Notes: generated by a model from the sequence alone, not told the origin. 57,642 nt of DNA from Marine group II euryarchaeote REDSEA-S11_B3N4 (GCA_001628485.1 LURR01000013.1:1-57642); one strand, 5' to 3'. Shown: positions 9,765 to 19,944, counted from the first letter of the stretch. Translations and numbers: made by a program.

Positions 9765-12700
9765 ATGCGTAGGAAGCAGACTGCATTGCTGGTTTCTATA
9801 CTGATTTTTTCTAGCCTTGCTTTTGTTTCACAGACAAGGCCACAATCTCCGGTTTCATCCACGAATCCCAATGAGGCCGAGGGTACAGAATCACCCGTTA
9901 CAGACCAGGACGGCGACCTAGTCCCCGATCTATACGAGGTTATCTTTGGTGAATCGATTGAGATTGACTTGTCTGGAATGAAGATGGCCATATCTGGTCT
10001 GAATCCCTCGGACTCTACAGACAACTCAACTGACCACGATAGAGACGGTCTGACTGCGTTACAAGAATACTGTTGGCCTTACACCTTGGATAACTGCTTC
10101 GAGGAGAGAAGCACGCTAACAGGAAAGCCACCCGAAGAAACCGAATCCGGGCTAAGGGAATACTTGGATCCAAGGGTGTCTGATACCGATGGTGACGGAC
10201 TTCCTGATGGTTATGAAGTGCACATGTGTACACTAGGGGGGCTATACAAAAAGGACCCGAACGATCCACTTAATCCGAATAATTTCTGGGAATGCCGGTA
10301 TTTCGACCCTCTAGACCCAAGTGACGTGAACATAGATTTCGATAGATGTGAGGCCGACTTCAGTTGGGGTTGTGGAGATGGATTCGACTTCAATAGTGAC
10401 GGGGAAATAGATGTGGGAGAAATGTTCACCAACGTAGAGGAATACTTGTTTGGAACTCCTGATGACTGGGTTACTGAAAGAGACGGCCTGTGGTGCTGGG
10501 GGCAGATTGAGGGCCTTACCGAGGACTCTTGTCAGGACCAGATTGAGAGGCCAACGGGCGAATCTGGTTGGATGGGGAGCGATCCGAGATTCTCAGACTC
10601 TGACTATTTCTTCTGGGATGAACTAGCTCCATCCCAATTGGAGATAATTGGAGACGGTATTCCTGACGGCTGGGAGGCTCAATATGGGCTAGACCCATTG
10701 AATGCTAGTGATGCCACGATAGACTCGGACTTTGATGGATGGGACATTGACGGAGATGGATTTGTTACACAGGATGTAACAATCGATACCTCTCAGTGGG
10801 GTGAGGCATTCAGTAACTATGAAGAGTATATGGTGGATTTAGATGGTAGGGCAAGCGTTGTCCCAGGAGTAAGGGGCTTCGAAATATTTGCTGATCATGG
10901 CAACACGATTAGTTTCGATCACTCTACTGCAATCAGACTCACAGACTCTTCCGTTCACAGCATCATAGCCGATCAACCAAGAGAGAGGCTTGTAATTGGG
11001 AGCAAATATGGAATTACAGTTCTTGATCCATGGCGAGGGACCTCCTCATCGTTTGGAATGCCGGCCGGACTCGAGATCAATGTCATGGAGAGGAATTCAG
11101 TTGGAGGTCTGGATTTCCTATTACTAGGTTCGAACATGGGTTTTCACTCGATTATTATGGAAAACGGAATACCGATTATGGAGTCAATGACTACTAATGA
11201 GATTGGTGAAATCTCAGTAATTTACCCGATTGAATCTGAGTCTATTGACTTGGGGGTTATACTAATTGGCGAAGAAGTCTGGAAGGTTACATTCTCCGCG
11301 GAAGACTCAACGCTTATTCAATCTGAGATTTCAGCAATAGAATCTCTCTTTTCGCTTCTTGATGATGCAAAGGCAACGGTAAAATCAATTTCTCAGGCTA
11401 AGATTTTCGGTAGAACCCCGATTCTCCTAGTGGGTACAGACTTCGGATTAATTGCCTGGAACTCAACAGATGGCTCTGAGGATATCGGTAGCCCATGGTG
11501 GGTGTTTACGTCCAACAATGCTGATGAATTCGTTAATCCCGATATACTAGATTCGAGAAATACTGCAGTCGTCAACACCATAGTTGTTGAAGAGTCAAAC
11601 AGTGGATCAGATGATGTTTGGCTGGGTATGGGGGGAGGGCTTCATCAGATTACCATGGACCTATTTATTTCTCAACCAAGAGAGTCCATCAGCAATGAAA
11701 GGATGCTCAATCTGGATGGTCTTCTTTCCGGATCAAACGACGTCAGAGCAATATTGCCCCTAGATGGTACGATTGTTCTTGGATCAATGGACGGAACTTG
11801 GTGCTTGGAGGGTGATTCGGACGGAATACTTGGAACTATGCTGAATCAGACTGACATACCTGGCCTTGTCACAACACTGACATCACTGCAGAAGGATGGG
11901 GAGATGTGGATTTTCGCTGGAATATCCCCGGGGAGATTCATGAATATCGCGCCAATGGACCCACACTCACATGACTCTGATCTAGATGGGATGCCCGATG
12001 GTTGGGAATTTGCCTACGGGCTGGATCCAACAGACCCATTCGATGGCTCAAGGGATAATGATGCAGATGGAGTATCCATTGGCCTCGGAATAGGTTTCGG
12101 ATTTGACAGATACTGGAGTAATTTGGAAGAATACCGCTTCACGGCTCCCTCCGAATACGGACACAATGGCACAGATCCCAGAGTTTCAGACACTGATGGA
12201 GACGGTCTAACCGATGGCGAGGAATACTGGGGATGGTTCCTAGAGCCCACTAATTTTGAGTGTCATTATCTCAATCAACAATATATCTGCGATTCTGCGC
12301 TTGGTCAATCTGCATCAGATGTCCACATGGGGGGTTGGACTGGGACCGGATCCAGTGGTGGGAGTGATTTGCCCACTGATCCGACCAACCCCGACACGGA
12401 TGGCGATGGGATGCCTGACGGATGGGAAATAAAGCATAGGAGATGGATAGGGGACGTATATACCGGGGGGAACGAATGGACTTTGGACCCGAATAACCCA
12501 GATGATGCGAACGAAGACGCAGATGGGGACGGTCTGACAAATCTTTGCGAGTACGAGTGGGAAAGGCTGAGGGAAAGATCGATACTTACTGGAATACAAT
12601 CTCATGGTGAGTCTCCCGATTCAGTGTTAAATTGGACTCCTACTAACCCCAACCAAGTCGACTCTGACGGAGACTCGCTACCAGATGGCTGGGAGGCAAG

Positions 12701-15338
12701 ATACTCTTGCAACTGGCCCTCATCCAGTTCAGGAATAAATCCAATGAATGGCTCTGACGCACTAAAGAATCCGGATGGTGATGGTTTCGATGTAAATAAA
12801 AACGGCATCATCGATCAAGAAGAGGCCTTTGTTAACTGGTTAGAATATCACATGAAATCAGAAATCCTGCTAAAGGGCTCAACTCACTCAGGAATGGAAT
12901 ATCCCGATAATTTCACCTCCACCTTGCCCCATCATTCATGGCAAGGTCTGGCAAATGAGGCATTCGGCGATAGGACCGGTGAATACTACTTGTCACTGTG
13001 GGTTGGACTGCCTACAGAAGATATCGGTTCTGCAGATCCTCTAAATTCAGACTCGGATAACGATGGGATGCCAGATGGATGGGAGATTTTCCATGCCAGG
13101 TGGAGTTTGTTTGATGATGACTGGACCCTAAATCCGGTAAACGGAGGTGACGGGCTAGGAGATCCAGATTTGGATGGAATGTCAAATTGGGAGGAGTATA
13201 ATTCAATTGATAGCGAAATAAGTGAGTCAGACTCCTCTATCTCATCTCCTCAGTTCTACCTGACCGACGCGGCTGGAGCTCTTGTCGAGACTCCTTGGAT
13301 CGGTGCTGAATCGTCACTATCATTCGGCCATTTTCTGACGGCAGAACAGGCTAGCCTAACAGGCACTTCATCAGACCCCAACAACCCCGATACTGACGGA
13401 GACGGTTTGTTAGATGGGATAGAAGTTATTTTTACCACTTGGAACTCTACTGACTCGGTATGGACACTAAACCCCCTTGTTCCAAATCAGGGCGGGTATG
13501 ACTCGGATGGAGATGGGGTCGGAGACTTGGTGGAATTGAATCTAACATCCAACTTACCGATTAATGGGGAAACCTATCCACTGGGCGTACCAACCTTTGG
13601 TGATGAAGCCCGGGAAATCGATAACTTGGCCTTCGAAAATAGAGTTTTTAGGATTTTATTCAGTAAAGAGGGAAGGGCTGACCTAGGGATGGACCAGTAC
13701 CTCGAATGGAAGTCGGGGATGCCAGCAAAGCCGATGCTACAAGCAATATTCGGAATAACTGACCCCAAGGATCCAGATACTGACCGGGACGGAATGGTTG
13801 ATGGGTATGAGTACTGGTTCTCTGAATGGGATCTCGAGGAGAACAAATGGACAATGAACCCCCTCACCGACACTGATGTAGATTTTGATTCCGATGAGGA
13901 TTCTTTCGACTGCAACGGGGACGGAGAGATTTCTGACTCGGAGTCATTCGACAATCTAGCAGAGTTCGACTCTAGGTGGTATGGAAAGAGGCTAGAGGTT
14001 GGGAACGTTCCAAATGGAACTACTGCGGTATCATACGGAAGAGACACTGTAAATGCGCTAATGGAGGAGGAGGGGCTATCCAATTCAGCAGCATGGGATC
14101 GGCTTTACTCAATATTCGCTACAAAGAGCTTGAAATCGTCTGAAAAGATGGGGCTGATTAACCTAGAAGACCCAAATAATTTCAACAGATCTCTGATTGG
14201 CATTAGTGATCCCACAGACAGCGACTCCGATGGAGATGGGATGCCGGACGGCTGGGAATACTGCTATTCAGTATACTCAGAGATTCTACCTGTAAACTCA
14301 CTACGTTGGTCGCTAAACCCATTGAATCCTCTAGACGTAGATTATGATCCAGATGCAGACGGTTGGTTGGATAGAGATATTCTAGACACTCCAGCAATTC
14401 AGGGTGTCTGGGAGGATAGGTCCTTTTCTCCATTTTCAGCAGATCAGCAGTTTGGAAAAGGGGCCAACTCCCTATATTTCACCAATATTATGGAGTATGG
14501 AACAAATCCATTGGATAATGACACAGATGGAGACATGATGCCAGATTTCTATGAGTTCCACAGGGGCTGGAACGAGACTAACGATAATTGGTCTTCTTTC
14601 CTGAAAATTCAGGTTCAGTGGATCGAAGTGACGCCTCAGAATTGGAAACCCATCCAGTTCTCCGATGGACAGATAACCAGGCCTCAATTAGATTGGACAT
14701 GGTTCACCCATGATGCTACAGACCCTAGCGATGCTACTCAGGATGCGGATAATGATGGAGAATGGGATTGCTCTGGGGGTGTATGTGATTATGTCCCATA
14801 CAACAACTTCCAGGAGTACTACGCAGTTGTAAACGCTACCCTTTCCTCCCCTTCCATAGTTAGGGCATCAGCCCTCTTCGACTGCTCAGGTGAAGATGTC
14901 GAAGAGTGGTGGCAACTTCGTGAGACTCTCCTTGGAACCTGTACCGGGTCCAATACAGCCGACTCAAATTATCTCAGGATTAACAGGATAAATGACGAAG
15001 ATATGCTTTATGCATTAATTATCGACGACAATGATGTTTCATACCAAGATGTCAACTCTAGTAACGATGTAACCATGGTTAACGGGGCATGGACCGACGA
15101 GTTCAACAGGATTGCAGGAGATCGATTTCATCTTCCAAACATTGGCCTAGGCGAGTATGCCTATGGCTGGTGGATTCTGGACATTGACGGGGATATGGTC
15201 GCAGATGGTACAGATCCTACGAATTGGGATACAGATGGGGATTGGTTGAACGACTTCTTCGAGATAGACGATGACCTGTTGGATGGGATAAGGGGGAATA
15301 GCGGATCGCCAATCCGCTATGATGACAGAACTTCTTAA
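9765..15338 (+). CDS. Giant secreted protein with about 20 thrombospondin type 3 calcium-binding repeats
   Basis: 1857 aa from ATG 9765 (an in-frame GTG at 9759 would add two residues). The signal peptide is clear: MRRKQ, then a hydrophobic stretch ending near FVSQTRP. About twenty Asp-rich repeats of the type DTDGDGLPDGYE or DSDLDGMPDGWE are spread over residues 40-360 and 740-1857, each usually followed by a G-L-DP or NP turn; these are TSP3/EF-loop-like Ca2+ sites known to stiffen long extracellular stalks. Residues about 366-732 lack them and instead have beta-rich segments (VIGSKYGITVLDPW, ILLVGTDFGLIAWN, IVLGSMDGTWCL), resembling a beta-propeller. No C-terminal membrane helix is seen, so it is either released or held by another protein. 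The protein is very acidic. Confidence 0.85.
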   Translation: MRRKQTALLVSILIFSSLAFVSQTRPQSPVSSTNPNEAEGTESPVTDQDGDLVPDLYEVIFGESIEIDLSGMKMAISGLNPSDSTDNSTDHDRDGLTALQEYCWPYTLDNCFEERSTLTGKPPEETESGLREYLDPRVSDTDGDGLPDGYEVHMCTLGGLYKKDPNDPLNPNNFWECRYFDPLDPSDVNIDFDRCEADFSWGCGDGFDFNSDGEIDVGEMFTNVEEYLFGTPDDWVTERDGLWCWGQIEGLTEDSCQDQIERPTGESGWMGSDPRFSDSDYFFWDELAPSQLEIIGDGIPDGWEAQYGLDPLNASDATIDSDFDGWDIDGDGFVTQDVTIDTSQWGEAFSNYEEYMVDLDGRASVVPGVRGFEIFADHGNTISFDHSTAIRLTDSSVHSIIADQPRERLVIGSKYGITVLDPWRGTSSSFGMPAGLEINVMERNSVGGLDFLLLGSNMGFHSIIMENGIPIMESMTTNEIGEISVIYPIESESIDLGVILIGEEVWKVTFSAEDSTLIQSEISAIESLFSLLDDAKATVKSISQAKIFGRTPILLVGTDFGLIAWNSTDGSEDIGSPWWVFTSNNADEFVNPDILDSRNTAVVNTIVVEESNSGSDDVWLGMGGGLHQITMDLFISQPRESISNERMLNLDGLLSGSNDVRAILPLDGTIVLGSMDGTWCLEGDSDGILGTMLNQTDIPGLVTTLTSLQKDGEMWIFAGISPGRFMNIAPMDPHSHDSDLDGMPDGWEFAYGLDPTDPFDGSRDNDADGVSIGLGIGFGFDRYWSNLEEYRFTAPSEYGHNGTDPRVSDTDGDGLTDGEEYWGWFLEPTNFECHYLNQQYICDSALGQSASDVHMGGWTGTGSSGGSDLPTDPTNPDTDGDGMPDGWEIKHRRWIGDVYTGGNEWTLDPNNPDDANEDADGDGLTNLCEYEWERLRERSILTGIQSHGESPDSVLNWTPTNPNQVDSDGDSLPDGWEARYSCNWPSSSSGINPMNGSDALKNPDGDGFDVNKNGIIDQEEAFVNWLEYHMKSEILLKGSTHSGMEYPDNFTSTLPHHSWQGLANEAFGDRTGEYYLSLWVGLPTEDIGSADPLNSDSDNDGMPDGWEIFHARWSLFDDDWTLNPVNGGDGLGDPDLDGMSNWEEYNSIDSEISESDSSISSPQFYLTDAAGALVETPWIGAESSLSFGHFLTAEQASLTGTSSDPNNPDTDGDGLLDGIEVIFTTWNSTDSVWTLNPLVPNQGGYDSDGDGVGDLVELNLTSNLPINGETYPLGVPTFGDEAREIDNLAFENRVFRILFSKEGRADLGMDQYLEWKSGMPAKPMLQAIFGITDPKDPDTDRDGMVDGYEYWFSEWDLEENKWTMNPLTDTDVDFDSDEDSFDCNGDGEISDSESFDNLAEFDSRWYGKRLEVGNVPNGTTAVSYGRDTVNALMEEEGLSNSAAWDRLYSIFATKSLKSSEKMGLINLEDPNNFNRSLIGISDPTDSDSDGDGMPDGWEYCYSVYSEILPVNSLRWSLNPLNPLDVDYDPDADGWLDRDILDTPAIQGVWEDRSFSPFSADQQFGKGANSLYFTNIMEYGTNPLDNDTDGDMMPDFYEFHRGWNETNDNWSSFLKIQVQWIEVTPQNWKPIQFSDGQITRPQLDWTWFTHDATDPSDATQDADNDGEWDCSGGVCDYVPYNNFQEYYAVVNATLSSPSIVRASALFDCSGEDVEEWWQLRETLLGTCTGSNTADSNYLRINRINDEDMLYALIIDDNDVSYQDVNSSNDVTMVNGAWTDEFNRIAGDRFHLPNIGLGEYAYGWWILDIDGDMVADGTDPTNWDTDGDWLNDFFEIDDDLLDGIRGNSGSPIRYDDRTS

Positions 15339-15375
15339 CTCTACATTTCATTTGCTATCGCCTCCTCACGATATC

Positions 15376-15855
15376 ATGGAAGAAGGGAGGGCTGTTCCCA
15401 CTCCGAACTCGGAGGTGAATGAGAAGTTGCTTTTCCTCAGAGAAAATATGGTCCATCTAACAAATCAGCTAAGTATGCCAATAATCGAGGTCGCACTGGT
15501 CGTCTCAAAATACATCAGAATTGTGTTGGAATCTCTCGAGAATGCCGCAGAAGTAGCTGAGGAGGAACTTCCACCGGCTATTTTGAATCCATTACCAGTT
15601 GATTCTGGGAAAGAAAACATCGAACTCACTGGAATCGAGTCATTTCCCCTAGAGAAGCTACTTGACAGGGTGGATAACGATAGAATGGACATTCTAGATA
15701 CGATGGTTAGGACAATTCTGAATGAGAGCCAAATGGAATTTGTTCCAGCCTTGCAGGAGCTTAGAGATTGGGAATTCGAGATAAGGAAACAACTCTCCAG
15801 TGCCTCCAGTCCAGGGGCCCTTTTCAGTCCACTTTCTCTGAGAGATGATTTCTAG
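15376..15855 (+). CDS. Conserved-looking helical protein of unknown function
   Basis: About 159 aa from ATG 15376; an upstream ATG at 15319 would overlap the previous gene by 20 bases and add 19 poor-looking residues. It is soluble, acidic and mainly helical (EKLLFLRENMVHLTNQLS, DTMVRTILNES), without Cys, signal peptide or motif I recognise. It follows the TSP3 gene closely and may be cotranscribed. Its stop shares the CTAG palindrome with the stop of the convergent gene at 15852. Function unknown. Confidence 0.6.
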   Translation: MEEGRAVPTPNSEVNEKLLFLRENMVHLTNQLSMPIIEVALVVSKYIRIVLESLENAAEVAEEELPPAILNPLPVDSGKENIELTGIESFPLEKLLDRVDNDRMDILDTMVRTILNESQMEFVPALQELRDWEFEIRKQLSSASSPGALFSPLSLRDDF

Positions 15856-16184
15856 TCAAGGCTATTCTGAGATGAAGCTACAATCCCACTAGAGATCCAC
15901 CAGGCATCAGCAATGGACCATACGAATAAGAACGGCCAGAGAAAGGCAGGGATTAATGGAAACTGGATTAAGAACCACTCTCCGGCCTTTCTGTGTTGCC
16001 TGTTGAAATGCTGTCCAAGGAATAGGAAAGGAACTAGTGAGAGGGCTACTGCAAATAGGGGCCGTACTGCCCCCCATGGTCCGACTCCACCGCTGAGCTC
16101 ACTCCAGATTGCAGATATGACCCCAAGAGGCCTGAAACCCTGTTTTTCGGAGGTCTCAATCTGGACCACGTACTCTTCCGCCAC
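15852..16184 (-). CDS. Small membrane protein, unknown function
   Basis: 110 aa with about three hydrophobic segments (AVRPLFAVALSLVPFLFLG, FLIQFPLIPAFLWPFLFV, then a Trp-rich amphipathic stretch). The ~25-residue N terminus is polar with no signal peptide. The arrangement is like DUF4870 or small stress membrane proteins, but no family motif is firm. It overlaps the convergent gene's stop by 4 bases (CTAG). Confidence 0.6.
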   Translation of the reverse strand: MAEEYVVQIETSEKQGFRPLGVISAIWSELSGGVGPWGAVRPLFAVALSLVPFLFLGQHFNRQHRKAGEWFLIQFPLIPAFLWPFLFVWSIADAWWISSGIVASSQNSLD

Positions 16185-16316
16185 AATACCCGCGAATATT
16201 GTGAGGGGATGAATTTGCCGACTATCCTAAGCCCGAAGATGAGAACAATGGACAACTTCTACGATGCCAGAGTGTTACAATAATATCGGAGGGTTCGTAC
16301 TTAGACTAGATGGCTC

Positions 16317-16805
16317 TCATGATGATTGGAACCATTCCGCGGCATCCCCATCGGAATCCATAGAATACTCGTCACCTACTTCCCTAGGGACTCTTTCTCT
16401 TCCAATGTGCCAAGTCTGTTGCTCCAGCCATATCTCTATGTCCTCTCCCTCCAATGTGACTTCAATCAGTCCTCCAAGTGCATTTCGCTCCAGTACGAAG
16501 GAAACCTTCCCAATAGAAGCAGATTGTCTAGAGAGATAGAACACCGTCCCTCCTTCGTGGGCCTTCATTGCCATGGCATCCAATGCTGTGTCTAGTACTC
16601 TATTTTCCCTTAGGATCGATAGAAGACCATCAATAGACTGGATTTCTGCAGAAATGACCTCAGACCCTCTTGTCACAGGAAATGAGGACCTCTCTGGGAA
16701 ATTACTAGGTTCCCAGTCAGGGAAAATCGACGTGACAGAGTCTTTGACCTTGTCCGGATCGTCATGACTTCGGATTAAAGTAGAAACCCGCACCTTGGGA
16801 TCCAT
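16317..16805 (-). CDS. UPF0201 family protein (COG1931)
   Basis: 162 aa. The family pattern is visible: opening KVRVSTLIRSHDDPDKVKDSV with a following IFP, then LLSILRENRVLDTALDAM, then YLSRQSASIGKVSF and the G-I-V strand, ending in a short C-terminal helix and loop. These match the archaeal UPF0201 signature (ED-x-KV-x-A, R-ILDTAR, L-KQAA-x-G-KVSF). The fold is related to the ribosomal L5 fold; the biochemical role is unsettled, though genome context in other archaea hints at RNA or translation. The acidic last 20 residues are poorly conserved. It is divergent from the zinc-ribbon membrane protein at 16895. Confidence 0.8.
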   Translation of the reverse strand: MDPKVRVSTLIRSHDDPDKVKDSVTSIFPDWEPSNFPERSSFPVTRGSEVISAEIQSIDGLLSILRENRVLDTALDAMAMKAHEGGTVFYLSRQSASIGKVSFVLERNALGGLIEVTLEGEDIEIWLEQQTWHIGRERVPREVGDEYSMDSDGDAAEWFQSS

Positions 16806-16894
16806 ACTCCACCGAATTGCTGGGCGTTAATAGTGATAACCAGACATGCCCATTTCTCACGAAAATTCATACCATTTCCAACTCACGTTTGTAC

Positions 16895-17653
16895 ATGGTC
16901 CAACGTTCTGGCCTAGTTTCACTTGCACTAATTATGATTCCAAATATCATAGTGATTGCATTCAGGACACTATCACCTGAACTAGATGAAGCTCTTGCAA
17001 ATGATGATTTAGGGGAAATCCTGATTCATTTATCTGCTACGGCTATCGGGATAATTCTGGCCTTCAGGTACTCCCGAGTGCGTGATCACGAATTCCGTCG
17101 CTCTAAGGCCATAGATGCCCTATCTCGAACCTACAAAATGGAAGATAAGGGCCTCTGGGAAAAGGGGGAAGTGGCTATTCAGAGGCTAGAGGCCAGGGCG
17201 CATTCCGACTTCAAAGGGAGAAAGGCCTCACGCTCGAGGATGAGGATGCAAGGCAGTATAGGACAACTCAATAGAGAATTGGAAGAGTTAGAGCACAATG
17301 AAGATGAATCTGAATATTCTGTTTCTGTGGACGGAATTGAAATCATCAAGGAAAGAAAGGACGAACAAAAATTGCCCGAGAGAAAAATTTGGGATTTAGT
17401 AGCAAATTTCTTCTATTCTTTGGTCGATAAATCAGCAAACAAGAGAGCGGAAAAGCATAAGCAAGAAGTAAAGAAAAAACAATCCATTACGAAAGAGGGA
17501 ATCGATGATTTTCAATCGTTTAGCTCTACTGGAGGCTCTAAGTGGGCGATTCCAGATGGTACACAAAAGAAAACAAGATTCTGTAACTCATGCTCTACAT
17601 ATAACGACGCAGTTTCGGATTATTGCGCATCATGTGGTTCTTTCATGAGTTAA
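16895..17653 (+). CDS. Membrane protein with coiled basic region and C-terminal zinc ribbon
   Basis: 252 aa from ATG 16895; a TTG at 16817 is in frame but adds 26 residues that spoil the N terminus. Two membrane helices lie near residues 7-25 (LVSLALIMIPNIIVIAF) and 48-65 (LSATAIGIILAF). A charged, mostly helical cytoplasmic region rich in Lys, Arg and Glu follows. The last 30 residues hold CNSC-x10-CASC, a four-Cys zinc ribbon. It lies 45 bases before dnaJ and is probably in the same transcript, which suggests a membrane-linked role in protein quality control, but only by position. Confidence 0.65.
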   Translation: MVQRSGLVSLALIMIPNIIVIAFRTLSPELDEALANDDLGEILIHLSATAIGIILAFRYSRVRDHEFRRSKAIDALSRTYKMEDKGLWEKGEVAIQRLEARAHSDFKGRKASRSRMRMQGSIGQLNRELEELEHNEDESEYSVSVDGIEIIKERKDEQKLPERKIWDLVANFFYSLVDKSANKRAEKHKQEVKKKQSITKEGIDDFQSFSSTGGSKWAIPDGTQKKTRFCNSCSTYNDAVSDYCASCGSFMS

Positions 17654-17698
17654 TGGGGAACGGTTGATATGACTCCTTTCGGGGCCCAAGTCGGGCAT

Positions 17699-18841
17699 AT
17701 GTCTGGTAAGCGAGACTATTACGATGTTCTTGGCATTTCCAAGGATGCTTCTGAGGACCAAATTAAACAGTCATTTCGTTCATTGGCTAGAAAATACCAC
17801 CCAGACAAGAACCCCGATGACCCCGATGCCGAATCTATGTTCAAGGAGATTCAAGAGGCATATGCAATACTTTCCAATCCAGAAGAAAGGAGGAAGTACG
17901 ATGTCTTTGGGCACGAAAGACCAGGGGGGTCACCATTCGGGTCTCGTGGCTTTCAGGGCGTAGATATCAATTTCGATGACCTTTTCGGAGGAGGTTTTGA
18001 ATCGATTTTCAGTCAATTCTTCGGTGGCCAGCAGCAAGACAGATCACGTGGATCCGACCTCTTGGTCAGACATTCAGTCCCGTTTCAGGCTGCGATGAAT
18101 GGTTTGGATGATGATTTAGAAATTGAAGTACTGAAGAATTGCCCTTCATGCGATGGCTCCGGCTCAAATATCGATGGCGGTTCTAGAACTTGCCCCTCTT
18201 GCGAGGGAAGGGGTAGGATAGATGAGATTTCGATGATCGGTCCATTCAGACAACGAGTAAGGAAGGATTGCGCACCATGCAGGGGTTCCGGGAGGCTTGT
18301 CGCTGACCCCTGCTCCGAATGTAAGGGAGATGGTAGGTCATTGCAGTCAATTCAGGTAAAATTCTCTGTTACCCCGGGAATCGCATCGGGCAATCGTCTC
18401 AGAATGCGAGGTCAGGGAGAAGCTCCAAACTCTCCAAACGGGCGTCCAGGAGATCTATACATCGAGATAGAGGTACAAAAACATCAATGGTTCGAAAGAG
18501 ACGGGGCGGACCTTCTAATGGCACTCCCGCTGAGTTTCGCTGACCTTACACTGGGCACTACAGTAGAGATACCCCACATCGATTCTGAAAATCTGAGGAT
18601 AAAGGTCCCCCCTAGCTCTAATCCCGGCGAAACAATCACCATTCATGGAAGAGGCTTGCCCCTCAATGCGAACTCTTCCAGAAGAGGTTCAGTTACTGTA
18701 GTTCTCAGACTTCAATCTCCAAAAAAGACCACTCGTTCTCTCAAGAATAAGATCAAAGAAATCAGAGCTGAACTCGAAGAATCAATTCCTCCGATAGAAG
18801 AGAGAATTAGGGAGGAAGCCAACTCTAGAAGGAGCCGTTAG
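17699..18841 (+). CDS. dnaJ: Chaperone protein DnaJ (type I Hsp40)
   Basis: 380 aa from ATG 17699 (MSGKRDYYDVLG); an upstream ATG at 17669 would add ten atypical residues. Domains in order: J domain (about 6-70) with HPD at residues 34-36; a short Gly/Phe linker with GGGFESIFSQFFGG; four CxxCxGxG zinc motifs (CPSCDGSG, CPSCEGRG, CAPCRGSG, CSECKGDG); and the client-binding C-terminal domain. This is a complete type I DnaJ, which stimulates DnaK ATPase and presents unfolded proteins. dnaK and grpE are not in the window. Archaea with DnaK systems are mainly mesophilic lineages and acquired them from bacteria. Confidence 0.97.
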   Translation: MSGKRDYYDVLGISKDASEDQIKQSFRSLARKYHPDKNPDDPDAESMFKEIQEAYAILSNPEERRKYDVFGHERPGGSPFGSRGFQGVDINFDDLFGGGFESIFSQFFGGQQQDRSRGSDLLVRHSVPFQAAMNGLDDDLEIEVLKNCPSCDGSGSNIDGGSRTCPSCEGRGRIDEISMIGPFRQRVRKDCAPCRGSGRLVADPCSECKGDGRSLQSIQVKFSVTPGIASGNRLRMRGQGEAPNSPNGRPGDLYIEIEVQKHQWFERDGADLLMALPLSFADLTLGTTVEIPHIDSENLRIKVPPSSNPGETITIHGRGLPLNANSSRRGSVTVVLRLQSPKKTTRSLKNKIKEIRAELEESIPPIEERIREEANSRRSR

Positions 18842-18843
18842 GG

Positions 18844-19944
18844 TCATTCTTCCTCCATTGCTATGGTCTTTGCTGGAACCGCTGCAATCGGGCTCCCCTC
18901 AACTATTCCTGAGATGTGTATTTCTGCCTCCGGAGCTTTGCCAAAAACTTCTAACCGAACAAAGGTAGTAGTTTCCTCTTCCAGGTTTCCAAGGTATATT
19001 TCATCATCCTGGAACATCATTTCGGGAACGACACTGTCAATTTTTATCGGCTCACCAAGCGGAGTGTTGATTCTAATCGCCGCCATTTCCCATTTTGACC
19101 GATCCGTCTTAATTCCTATTAGAAATGATCCGGAGCCCCCCTGAACTCGCCACAATGAAATATCTATATTTTCCGTGAAATGTCTTATCTCTGGTTTTCC
19201 GAACTCTTCAGAAATTGCATTCCAAGAATCTCTACCTAGAGTTGAAAGTGCTTCGTTAATTTCCTCAAAATCCACACTGCCCCTATCGGCGGAGAATCTT
19301 TCTCTCAGTAAAGTCAAAACCTGTATCTCACTCTCTTTCAATTCGCTGCTTCCAAAGGACGAAGCTAGGATTTTTTCCCTATTCCACCAGATAACTACCA
19401 GCATTGGAAGGATCAGGAATAAACCAGCGAATACATAGAAAGGAGCGAACATCCAAGCCAGATTCACATACTCTCCTGATTCATCGAAATTTCCCATGTT
19501 CCTGATGATGAATCGATAATCTACTTCTTCCTCGTAATTTCCTAGCCTCTCCAGTCTTATTGCATGGAATCCTTGATCGAGTGAAATCTCGCCCATGTCT
19601 TCGTTGGCGTACTCTTCTATTGACCAAGTACTTTGATTGAGTCTTTGTATGCTAATGCTTACCGATTCGTTACCAGATACAGAGAATCTAATTGTCGTCC
19701 AGTTTGAAGATGAGATATCAATAGCATAAAGGTCAACAGAGTCATTCAATTCAAAGGTTCCTAGGATGGTAGAATTATTTTCTGGCAATATAATCCAATT
19801 ACCACCTACTCCTTCTGAACCCCATATTGTTTCCGGCGCGTCTAAGTCCTCTTCAATCAGAAACTCCGAATCGGCAACAGCACCCCTTGTCAAGGAAATC
19901 ATCGCGAATATTGCTATAGAAATCGCGAGATGCCGGCCCATCAT
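18844..19944 (-). CDS. Exported membrane protein with PPC-like ectodomain and cytoplasmic domain
   Basis: 366 aa. The signal peptide MMGRHLAISIAIFAMISL is cut near AVADS. Residues about 40-155 form a beta-rich ectodomain like bacterial pre-peptidase C-terminal (PPC) domains (ELNDSVDLYAIDIS, SVSGNESVSISI). One membrane helix is near residues 168-190 (FAPFYVFAGLFLILPMLVVI). The remaining 175 residues are cytoplasmic, with a helical part (LTLLRERFSADRGSVDFEEI) and a beta-rich C terminus. The layout suggests a transmembrane sensor or anchor; no enzymatic motif is seen. It is divergent from arcS, with 62 bases between starts, and converges on dnaJ with 2 bases between stops. Confidence 0.65.
   Translation of the reverse strand: MMGRHLAISIAIFAMISLTRGAVADSEFLIEEDLDAPETIWGSEGVGGNWIILPENNSTILGTFELNDSVDLYAIDISSSNWTTIRFSVSGNESVSISIQRLNQSTWSIEEYANEDMGEISLDQGFHAIRLERLGNYEEEVDYRFIIRNMGNFDESGEYVNLAWMFAPFYVFAGLFLILPMLVVIWWNREKILASSFGSSELKESEIQVLTLLRERFSADRGSVDFEEINEALSTLGRDSWNAISEEFGKPEIRHFTENIDISLWRVQGGSGSFLIGIKTDRSKWEMAAIRINTPLGEPIKIDSVVPEMMFQDDEIYLGNLEEETTTFVRLEVFGKAPEAEIHISGIVEGSPIAAVPAKTIAMEEE

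Noticed and set aside
13574-14083. 169-aa minus-strand frame
   Set aside because: Antisense shadow of the TSP3-repeat gene; Ser/Pro-rich composition from complement of GAY/TCN codons, no motif.
9765-15338. Tandem DNA repeat or CRISPR-like periodicity
   Set aside because: The repeats are at protein level (Asp-rich loops); DNA copies vary in sequence and spacing. No CRISPR array was seen anywhere.
16817-16894. TTG-started extension of the zinc-ribbon membrane protein
   Set aside because: The added 26 residues have no signal character and ATG 16895 puts the first helix near the N terminus.
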